Assembly: GCA_021163015.1 (NCBI GenBank)
Contig: JAGGXO010000090.1
Location: 1 to 8,462, forward strand
Reading direction: 5' to 3'
DNA: 8,462 nt
Source of the DNA: Candidatus Bipolaricaulota bacterium
Lineage (GTDB): Bacteria > Bipolaricaulota > Bipolaricaulia > UBA7950 > UBA9294
In this document: piece after piece, positions 1 to 5,081 of the stretch
Layout: every line of letters begins with the position of its first letter
Numbering within the stretch: position 1 is the stretch's first letter
Made by a program: the position numbers and the translations under genes
Notes under the pieces: generated by a model
What the model was told of the DNA's origin: nothing
The model's input: only the letters and a program-made list of their open reading frames with translations
The model's database searches: none

Positions 1-72
1 GCACCGGCAAGGACATCTACTTCCAAGCTTTCATCCCCTAAAGTCACCTCCAAGAGACGTCGGATATGCTAT
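1..72. other. Left edge, unresolved partial reading frames
   Basis: Two readings compete and the edge cuts both. On the plus strand a frame enters from outside and stops at TAA 39-41, giving the tail TGKDIYFQAFIP, which could be the last residues of a protein. On the minus strand there is a near-perfect Shine-Dalgarno sequence, GGAGGTGA (complement of 44-51), nine bases before an ATG at 34-32, but that frame reads only MKAWK before a TAG; another ATG follows the stop immediately. A second minus frame, opened by TTG (53) or GTG (47), stays open to the edge and begins MEVTLGDESLEVDVLAG. I cannot decide between them without the flanking sequence. Confidence 0.25.
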
Positions 73-137
73 GCGGGTATACAGTCAATTCCCGCCGCCG
101 GACTTACACCGGCTAGACACGCGGCCCTATGGGCTGC
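73..137. other. Three consecutive hairpins, possible structured RNA
   Basis: Three inverted repeats lie almost end to end. Hairpin 1 pairs GCGGG (73-77) with CCCGC (91-95) around a 13-base loop. Hairpin 2 pairs GCCGG (97-101) with CCGGC (109-113) around a 7-base loop. Hairpin 3 pairs GCGGCCC (121-127) with GGGCTGC (131-137) around TAT, with one wobble or mismatch depending on strand. No T-run follows on either strand, so these are not simple intrinsic terminators. On the minus strand hairpin 2 reads GCCGGTGTAAGTCCGGC. That GGTGNAANTCC form occurs in several structured RNAs, including cobalamin riboswitches and 5' regions of group II introns. The family is not established. Confidence 0.4.
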
Positions 138-272
138 GAACGAAAAGCACGAACGACAAGAAGATAAGAAAGAGCGCGAAGCACGTATCACGCAAGGAGC
201 GCGGAGAGTGTCAAGTAAGCACCGCAAGAGATCCGTAGAGGGTCGCGCGTGATCAGATAGAACGAACAAGAG
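138..272. other. Purine-rich stretch without a supported gene
   Basis: The plus strand here is strongly purine-biased, rich in GAA, AAG and GAG. A plus-strand frame is open from position 1 to the TGA at 250-252 but lacks an ATG, and it reads as a basic, low-complexity peptide with no recognisable motif. The minus strand also offers only a low-complexity Arg/Ser/Ala/Leu reading. I see no gene, promoter or clear terminator. Confidence 0.4.
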
Positions 273-321
273 CAGATAGATGACAACTGATCACTGATAG
301 CTGATACCTGACGACTAATTC
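273..321. repeat. Degenerate 7-bp tandem repeat (consensus CTGATAR)
   Basis: Seven successive 7-base units can be laid end to end from 273. The best are CTGATCA (287-293), CTGATAG (294-300) and CTGATAC (301-307). They are flanked by weaker units: CAGATAG (273-279), ATGACAA (280-286), CTGACGA (308-314) and CTAATTC (315-321). A further isolated CAGATAG lies at 254-260. The array runs into the ispD stop codon (320-322) and so occupies the region just downstream of that operon. Heptameric tandem repeats are known in some bacterial intergenic regions, but I cannot assign this one to a named family. Confidence 0.65.
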
Positions 322-994
322 ACAACCTGCTGGCAGCGATCATCTTGGCCAGGATTAGGTCCTCTCTTGTCGTCACTTTGATGTTCGTCTCTTCTCCAAG
401 CACACTCCACACGGGTATTCCGCGGGCGAGGAGTGCGGCGGCGTCATCGGTTACATCGAAATCTGTCTCAGACAGAGCATCCAAGATCAACCTACGGGAG
501 AATCCTTGCGGTGTCTGCATGCGCAATAGATGAGAGCGATCCATCGGTGCTGGCTCCAGCGGAGAGCCAACTCTCCCTTGTCGCAGCGTATCTACAACTG
601 GCAGGACGGGGACGCACGCGCCGTGCTCACGTGCTGTCTCGATCAGCCGCGAGATCAGATCGCTTGTCACAAACGGCCGGGCGCCATCATGGATGAGGAC
701 GATCTCCCCTTGTGCCTCGCGGACGCCAGCGTAGGAAGAGTCTTGTCTTCGTGTGCCGCCGTGAACGACCTTGACGTCCTTATCGATGCCACTAAGTAGC
801 GTTGAAGCAGCCTCTTCTTCACTGCGAGCGACGACGAGGACGATTTCGTCTATCTGTTCGCATGCAGCGAACGCTGAGAGCGCATACGAGAGGAGCGGAC
901 GTGAGGCGATCTCCAAGAGGACCTTGTTCCTGTCCGCCCCGATACGTGTTCCCCGTCCTGCGGCAAGGATGATGGCGCTGACGCGCTTTGCCAC
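320..994 (-). CDS. ispD: 2-C-methyl-D-erythritol 4-phosphate cytidylyltransferase (IspD)
   Basis: IspD transfers CMP from CTP to methylerythritol 4-phosphate in the cytoplasmic MEP pathway to isoprenoid precursors. With the GTG start at 994 the protein has 224 residues, close to the usual 230-240. The nucleotide-binding loop is LAAGRGTRIGADRNK (residues 10-24), holding the Arg and Lys (R17, K24) expected of the active site. IHDGARPFV (101-109) carries the metal-binding Asp103, followed by QTPQGF (160-165), TDDAAAL (182-188) and NIKVTTREDL (204-213), whose Lys206 matches the conserved substrate-contacting lysine. An in-frame ATG at 1021 would add nine residues but lies inside the upstream gene. 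The GTG follows that gene's TAA by one base and has GGAG (999-1002) four bases before it, so translational coupling is likely. IspF is not next to it. Confidence 0.96.
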   Translation of the reverse strand: MAKRVSAIILAAGRGTRIGADRNKVLLEIASRPLLSYALSAFAACEQIDEIVLVVARSEEEAASTLLSGIDKDVKVVHGGTRRQDSSYAGVREAQGEIVLIHDGARPFVTSDLISRLIETAREHGACVPVLPVVDTLRQGRVGSPLEPAPMDRSHLLRMQTPQGFSRRLILDALSETDFDVTDDAAALLARGIPVWSVLGEETNIKVTTREDLILAKMIAASRL

Positions 995-995
995 A

Positions 996-1487
996 TTACT
1001 CCGTTGACGCGGGCTCGCCAATCTGCGTGAGGTTGTTTCCGTCAGGGTCGATCATGTACATTCGCCACTTGTCCGCCCGATTGGAGTTGAACAGGATCTC
1101 GTTATTCGCCGCCCAATACGGGTTGATGTCCTCCCCGTCGTGTGTGGTCAGTCTTGTTACCTCTAGTGTAGAAAGGTCGATGATGTACAGATCGACGTTC
1201 TTATCGCGATTGGAAGAGAAGACAATCTTGTCTCCCTGTGGGGACCAGCTTGGTGCCCAGTCGTCGAGCTCGTTCTGTGTAAGCTGGTTGACTTCTCCCG
1301 TTTCGAGATTGCGCGTGAAGAGTTCGAATCCCTTCTCTCCCGGCGAAGCATAGGCGATCGTTGTGTTGTCCGGAGAGAGTGTCGGCTCCCAGTTCTCGAG
1401 TGTCGGCCCTTTCTGCTGCAAGAGCGAACACCCTCCGAGGAGGAAGAGTGCCCCCCCAAGGATTAGTACGACTATTACACGTTTCAT
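996..1487 (-). CDS. Small PD40 (TolB-like) beta-propeller lipoprotein
   Basis: This 163-residue protein begins with a lipoprotein signal: MKR, a hydrophobic run at about 4-17, and the lipobox LLGGC with Cys20 as the predicted lipidated residue. The mature part contains three PD40/WD40-like units of the TolB propeller type: WEPTLSPDNTTIAYAS (about 33-48), WAPSWSPQGDKIVFSSNRD (about 77-95) and INPYWAANNEILFNSNRAD (about 121-139). The last two are each followed by a YIID or YMID strand. Full TolB propellers have more blades (six in TolB itself), so this would be an incomplete ring unless it oligomerises or the chain has been shortened. ATG 1487 is supported by AGGAG (complement of 1499-1503) overlapping the upstream stop codon. 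The gene lies in an operon between the PIN/TRAM gene and ispD. Its role is unknown; envelope protein binding is an inference. Confidence 0.85.
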   Translation of the reverse strand: MKRVIVVLILGGALFLLGGCSLLQQKGPTLENWEPTLSPDNTTIAYASPGEKGFELFTRNLETGEVNQLTQNELDDWAPSWSPQGDKIVFSSNRDKNVDLYIIDLSTLEVTRLTTHDGEDINPYWAANNEILFNSNRADKWRMYMIDPDGNNLTQIGEPASTE

Positions 1488-1502
1488 TATTCAGTTTCTC
1501 CT

Positions 1503-2555
1503 TTATCGCTCCCAGCGTGGGGATTCGCCACATGGCTCGACAAACAACATCCGCCCGGCTTCTGTCTGCAGCGTGCTCTTCACCGTCGTCTTGATCGTAC
1601 GACCGATGTGGCGTCTTCCATTTTCTATCACAACCATCGTGCCGTCGTCAAGGTAGCCGACGCCCTGGCCGATCTCCTCTCCTCGGTCGATCACTTCGAT
1701 GTCAAGCGATTCGCCGGGGATAAACCTGGGCTTAACGGTATTCGCTAGCTCGTTGATGTTCAATACCTTGACACCCTCGACCTGAGCGACGCGGTTCAGG
1801 TTATAGTCAGTGGTAATAAGAGACCCATGTTCTTCTTTGGCTAGACGAATGAGCTTGTGGTCCACCTCTTTTACGGAAGGGAAGTCGCGATTAAGCACGC
1901 GAATCTCCACATGCTCGTCGTTCATCATCTCTCCCAGGATTTCGAGGCCTCGCCGACCCTTCCGCCGACGAAGGCTGTTTGACGAATCGGCGATATTCTG
2001 TAGCTCCGCCAGCACGAACTCGGGGATGATGATCTCCCCTTCGATAAACCCGGTGCGCACCAAGTCGCCGATACGGCCATCGATGATTACGCTTGTGTCG
2101 ATCACCTTGCTGGAGACATCTCCGTTCTTCTTGCGGGCACGGGGCAGTTTCTCCACTGGCCTCACCTTGGGGAGCAAGGGGCAATCAAGAGCATATCCGA
2201 TTGCCAGGCCAAGACCAGTGCTGATTAGAAGAGTAACCCCGCGCGCCATCCCCGCCCCGGGCGCACCTGGGAGGATTAATAGCAGTGCATAGCTGATCAG
2301 AAGGCCGAATAGAACACCAATGCCTCCAACCAGGAAGCTGTTGCACAGACGCGTTGCTGCGCCGTTCTGCGCGATCTCCTTACGCACCTGTTTCCACAGG
2401 CTCAACGTGATCCAGGAAAGAAAAGCACCCACCAGGCCGCCAACAATCAGATTCATAGCAAGACTGGGAACTACACCGACAGAACCGATGATTCCATGTG
2501 CGGCTGCTGCCGCAGCACTACCGATGATGAATAGGAAATACAAGATCGAACTCAA
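1503..2555 (-). CDS. YacL-type membrane-anchored PIN/TRAM domain protein
   Basis: The 350-residue protein has the layout of the YacL family. Four hydrophobic segments (about 4-24, 30-50, 73-95 and 103-122) are followed by a basic linker (129-143), a PIN nuclease-like domain (about 149-272) and a C-terminal TRAM domain (about 278-341). PIN acidic residues are visible: Asp153 in KVIDTSVIIDGRIG, Glu184 in EFVLAELQ, Asp232 in VDHKLIRLA and Asp250 in LITTDYNLN. The TRAM segment contains GQGVGYLDDGTMVVIENGRR, which suggests RNA binding. The start is a TTG at 2555, chosen because GGAGGT (complement of 2565-2570) sits nine bases upstream. Membrane PIN/TRAM proteins are presumed RNA-processing enzymes; the substrate is unknown. 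It heads the operon with the lipoprotein and ispD. Confidence 0.93.
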   Translation of the reverse strand: MSSILYFLFIIGSAAAAAAHGIIGSVGVVPSLAMNLIVGGLVGAFLSWITLSLWKQVRKEIAQNGAATRLCNSFLVGGIGVLFGLLISYALLLILPGAPGAGMARGVTLLISTGLGLAIGYALDCPLLPKVRPVEKLPRARKKNGDVSSKVIDTSVIIDGRIGDLVRTGFIEGEIIIPEFVLAELQNIADSSNSLRRRKGRRGLEILGEMMNDEHVEIRVLNRDFPSVKEVDHKLIRLAKEEHGSLITTDYNLNRVAQVEGVKVLNINELANTVKPRFIPGESLDIEVIDRGEEIGQGVGYLDDGTMVVIENGRRHIGRTIKTTVKSTLQTEAGRMLFVEPCGESPRWER

Positions 2556-2564
2556 CGTGGTCCC

Positions 2565-2570
2565 ACCTCC
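2565..2570 (-). promoter_or_regulatory. Shine-Dalgarno for the TTG start of the PIN/TRAM gene
   Basis: The minus strand reads GGGAGGTGG here, with the core GGAGGT nine bases before the TTG at 2555. This strong site supports the unusual TTG start, since no ATG or GTG in frame is equally well placed. It also lies only three bases past the second arm of the leader hairpin. Confidence 0.85.
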
Positions 2571-2573
2571 CTT

Positions 2574-2610
2574 GGCTCGCTACTTGGCTTGTAATTGAGT
2601 GGCGCGAGCC
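2574..2610 (-). promoter_or_regulatory. Leader hairpin next to the PIN/TRAM gene's ribosome binding site
   Basis: A perfect 7-bp inverted repeat, GGCTCGC with GCGAGCC (arms 2604-2610 and 2574-2580), encloses a 23-base loop. The downstream arm ends three bases before the Shine-Dalgarno core. A direct repeat, AGCCAAG on the minus strand (complement of 2571-2577 and 2583-2589, 12 bases apart), partly overlaps the arm and offers alternative pairing. It lies within the transcript predicted from the 2640-2668 promoter. A translational control role is inferred from position only. Confidence 0.5.
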
Positions 2611-2639
2611 ATATCTTCCATGTACTTCGTTTGACCTTG

Positions 2640-2668
2640 ATTGTATACACTGCTTGACTTGGGTGCAA
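2640..2668 (-). promoter_or_regulatory. Sigma70-type promoter for the PIN/TRAM-lipoprotein-ispD operon
   Basis: On the minus strand, TTGCAC (complement of 2663-2668) and TACAAT (complement of 2640-2645) are separated by exactly 17 bases. Transcription would begin near 2633, giving a leader of about 78 bases before the TTG start. It overlaps the oppositely directed prmC promoter. Confidence 0.7.
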
Positions 2669-2682
2669 GATTTTGCTATTGT
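2654..2682 (+). promoter_or_regulatory. Sigma70-type promoter for prmC-ftsEX-like operon
   Basis: TTGACT (2654-2659) and TATTGT (2677-2682) are separated by 17 bases, and a TG one base before the -10 box (2674-2675) makes it an extended -10. The transcription start would be near 2689, about 25 bases before the prmC ATG. The -35 region is shared with the opposite promoter. Confidence 0.75.
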
Positions 2683-2713
2683 GTACTGCAAAAGCGTATG
2701 TTCGATGTTATAG

Positions 2714-3586
2714 ATGGGGGGGAGCGCGCTGACTGTTAAGTGGACCGTGCGAGAGATCCTCAAGTGGACGCGAGGATACTTCAAAGGAGCGGGTATTCCT
2801 CAACCGCGCCTGGAAGCGGAGATCCTCCTTGCTCATGTGATGAATGTCGATCGGTTGCACCTCTACCTCTCTCCGGATACTCCGCTCACTCCAGATGAGC
2901 GCGCTCGATTTCGTGAGATCATTAAGAAGCGTCGTTCTGGCGTCCCCCGCCAATACCTGACCGGCGAAGTGCAGTTCTACGGCCTGCGGTTTCGCGTGCG
3001 CGACGATGTGTTTATCCCACGGCCAGAGACCGAAGAGCTACTAGAGAAGGCTCTCGGGCTTGTTCCGCGTGACCGCGCCCTTACCTGTCTTGATCTAGGT
3101 ACCGGCTCTGGCGTGATCGCCATCTCACTCGCGAAGTACCTTCCGCGAGTCAAGGTAATGGCTGTCGATCTGTCGACCGAAGCTGTAGAGCTGGCGCAAG
3201 AGAACGCTGAATTGAATGAGGTTATCGACAGAGTTGATGTTGTGCGCAGTAACTGGTTCGAGCACGTACCCGGCAAATTTGACTTAGTCGTTTCAAATCC
3301 GCCATATATACCTGAGGAGGAGATGGACAACCTTCCAGATGAAGTGCGAGAGCATGAACCGCACCGTGCGCTCGATGGGGGCAGAGATGGGATGGAGGAG
3401 ATTGCGAAGCTGGTGGCTGGTCTGAAGGAGCACATGCACTCGGGAGCGATGGCGCTGTTTGAGATAGGCCATGGGCAGGGAACGATGATCAGAGAAGAGA
3501 TGGAGGATGCCGGGCTAACAGACATCCGCGTTGAGCGGGATTTTGCCGAAAGAGAAAGGTATGTGATCGCTCGATGTCCGTCATAG
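2714..3586 (+). CDS. prmC: Release factor glutamine methyltransferase (PrmC/HemK)
   Basis: PrmC uses S-adenosylmethionine to methylate the glutamine of the GGQ motif in class I peptide chain release factors. The 290-residue length fits the family (277 in E. coli). An N-terminal helical domain (about 10-90) is followed by the Rossmann methyltransferase fold. Visible motifs are IPRPETEELLE (101-111), the AdoMet loop DLGTGSGVIAISLAKY (127-142), and the diagnostic NPPY at 195-198 within SNPPYIPEEE. The start is not certain. ATG 2714 gives MGGSALTVKW and has no good Shine-Dalgarno upstream, while a run of G plus AG (2716-2723) just inside could serve a non-ATG start a little later, for example CTG at 2729. 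It is the first gene of the plus-strand operon and is not accompanied by prfA, its common neighbour. Confidence 0.95.
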   Translation: MGGSALTVKWTVREILKWTRGYFKGAGIPQPRLEAEILLAHVMNVDRLHLYLSPDTPLTPDERARFREIIKKRRSGVPRQYLTGEVQFYGLRFRVRDDVFIPRPETEELLEKALGLVPRDRALTCLDLGTGSGVIAISLAKYLPRVKVMAVDLSTEAVELAQENAELNEVIDRVDVVRSNWFEHVPGKFDLVVSNPPYIPEEEMDNLPDEVREHEPHRALDGGRDGMEEIAKLVAGLKEHMHSGAMALFEIGHGQGTMIREEMEDAGLTDIRVERDFAERERYVIARCPS

Positions 3587-4239
3587 TACAGCTTTCAGAG
3601 CTTAGCTTCGTTACCGATGATGGAATTAAGGTCCTAGAAGACGTCCATCTGCGCGTAAATCGTGGTGATCTCGTGTTTGTTGTGGGACCCGCGGCAGCGG
3701 GAAAGTCGGTCCTCCTTGGCCTTCTCGGGACGCAGATTGAGCCACAAGAGGGGCAGATCCTCGTCCACGGCCGCAACATTGCCCGCTTGAGCAGGAGGAA
3801 GGCGTTCGATCTGCGGCGACAGATCGGTCTCCTGCCACAGGGCTTCATCCCGCTTGGAAAGTCGGTGATGGAGAATGTAACGTTCAAGTTGCGCTGCCTC
3901 GGAGACTTTCGCGAGCAGGCGGAAGAGAAAGCCCTGGCCGCCCTCGACCAGGTTGGCTTGACGTCGAAACTAGCGCAGATGGCAACAGAGCTTGATCCAA
4001 TAGATCGAGTGAGACTGGGGATTGCCCTCTCTATCTGTGACGAGCCGCTTCTTCTCCTCCTCGATGGTCCGATGATTGATCTCTCTTCGGAGGATCAGGA
4101 GAGTGTCTACTCGCTCCTTGAACAGCTTAATAAACGTGGGTTCACAATAGTGGCTACCGCAAGGGATTCGCTACCGAGGAGTGGTCCGTCGATACGAATT
4201 GTGGAATTGATAGATGGGCGAGTGGAGGAGAAATCATGA
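3574..4239 (+). CDS. FtsE-like ABC ATPase with degenerate catalytic motifs
   Basis: This 221-residue ABC nucleotide-binding protein is placed as FtsE-like by size and by the FtsX gene that follows. Walker A is kept (GPAAAGKS, 38-45) and so is a Q-loop glutamine (LLPQGF, Gln89). The rest is altered. The signature LSGGE is LDPID (140-144). The Walker B region reads LLLLLDGP (159-166), with Gly165 where the catalytic glutamate belongs. The switch histidine is Arg197 (ATARD). The flanking fold is otherwise well preserved and the frame is intact, so this looks like a selected degenerate ATPase, not a pseudogene. ATP binding may remain, but hydrolysis is doubtful. The gene overlaps prmC by 13 bases and the next gene by four (ATGA). 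The Shine-Dalgarno is weak, which agrees with translational coupling. Confidence 0.85.
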   Translation: MSVIVQLSELSFVTDDGIKVLEDVHLRVNRGDLVFVVGPAAAGKSVLLGLLGTQIEPQEGQILVHGRNIARLSRRKAFDLRRQIGLLPQGFIPLGKSVMENVTFKLRCLGDFREQAEEKALAALDQVGLTSKLAQMATELDPIDRVRLGIALSICDEPLLLLLDGPMIDLSSEDQESVYSLLEQLNKRGFTIVATARDSLPRSGPSIRIVELIDGRVEEKS

Positions 4240-5081
4240 ATAGATTCTTCTACCTCTTTGGGAATCTGTTGGGAGCAATAAGCGGTCGCATTGGGGCGCT
4301 CTTCCTCGGCGTTATTGGCCTTATGCTTGCGGCACTTCTTATCTTTGCCGCATTCTTCCTCGTTGGGGAGCCGGTAGCACAGGAGAATGCACCGGCACTC
4401 GCGCCGGGGGAGATGATCGTCTATCTCTCGCCACAGCTATCCTCAGATGATGTGCAATCTCTATACCTGAAGATTCGTGATATGCCAGAGACGAGGACGA
4501 TCAACTACCGCTTCACACAGGAGCTGGGCTTCGACCAGGCGGGAGGCTTATTCATCATCCAGGCAGTGAATAGCTCCGCGGCGTCGTCGCTGCAGGCAGT
4601 GATTGACGGCATGCCAGGGATAATGAGCATCGATTCCGTGACCCAAGCACAGAAGGCGAATATATCGTTGTCGAGCGCACTGCGCCTTGGACTGCTTGCG
4701 GCGCTTATCCTGAGCGTTGCTGGCAGCTTAATCCTTGCTCGCCACGCATTTTCATTGCTTCTTGATGGATTCTCTTCGGAGATCCGCCTCTTGCGATTAG
4801 CGGGAACTCCGGAGCGCGTGCTTCAACCCCCGGTGATCGCCCTAGGAGTGCTGTGCGGGATCATCGCAGCTATCTTTCTCGTTGTTGTCGTCTACCTCTT
4901 GCACTTCCTTGCTCTTAGCCATCCGCAGGCGACACTTCGTGCCGCCTGCGGACTCCTCCTTCCGGGGAGGGTCCTGATGGTCGGCCTTGTGGGATCTCTG
5001 ATTGGGATCGTTCTTGGAGGGCTGATCGGCCTGCTAGGCGTGAGCCTCACCGGCAGAGAGCGTTTCCAGATCTATTCGTAA
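4236..5081 (+). CDS. FtsX-like membrane protein
   Basis: The 281-residue protein has the FtsX topology: a short cytoplasmic start, TM1 (about 21-44), an extracytoplasmic domain (about 46-148), TM2 (151-172), a cytoplasmic coupling segment, TM3 (198-226) and TM4 (246-270). The segment SSEIRLLRLAGTPERVLQPP (180-199) matches the FtsX pattern of EIxxMRLxGA followed by a proline. The outer domain contains GGLFIIQAVNSSAASSL and MPGIMSIDSV (126-135), like the FtsX fold that ends in a PG(V/I) turn. FtsX with FtsE normally governs cell-wall hydrolases at the septum or side wall. No hydrolase gene is adjacent here. Its start codon overlaps the stop of the FtsE-like gene (ATGA), which implies production in fixed ratio. 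Its last bases overlap the end of the convergent permease gene. Confidence 0.85.
   Translation: MNRFFYLFGNLLGAISGRIGALFLGVIGLMLAALLIFAAFFLVGEPVAQENAPALAPGEMIVYLSPQLSSDDVQSLYLKIRDMPETRTINYRFTQELGFDQAGGLFIIQAVNSSAASSLQAVIDGMPGIMSIDSVTQAQKANISLSSALRLGLLAALILSVAGSLILARHAFSLLLDGFSSEIRLLRLAGTPERVLQPPVIALGVLCGIIAAIFLVVVVYLLHFLALSHPQATLRAACGLLLPGRVLMVGLVGSLIGIVLGGLIGLLGVSLTGRERFQIYS

Noticed and set aside
73..137. Cobalamin riboswitch call on the minus strand
   Set aside because: Only the GGTGNAANTCC stem-loop resembles the family. The spacing of the CCCGC and ACTGT elements is wrong and no downstream B12-box-like segment is seen, so I keep it as an unnamed structure.
1..252. Plus-strand frame open from the edge to TGA at 250-252
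   Set aside because: The product is basic and low in complexity, shows no motif, crosses the hairpins, and has no ATG. Purine-rich composition alone can keep it open.
69..269. Minus-strand 66-residue frame
   Set aside because: Arg/Ser/Ala-rich with no recognisable motif, no clear ribosome binding site, and it runs through the hairpin cluster.
273..321. CRISPR-like array
   Set aside because: Units are only 7 bases, contiguous and degenerate, with no spacers.
1810..2292. Plus-strand frame of 160 codons inside the PIN/TRAM gene
   Set aside because: Antisense to a gene with clear conserved motifs; the translation is Ser/Arg/Pro-rich and has no family features.
2631..2636. TTGACC as a second -35 box for the plus-strand operon
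   Set aside because: No acceptable -10 box occurs 16-18 bases downstream; the TTGACT at 2654 has a far better partner.
2977..3525. Minus-strand frame of 182 codons inside prmC
   Set aside because: It mirrors a well-supported methyltransferase gene, and the product is serine-rich low complexity.
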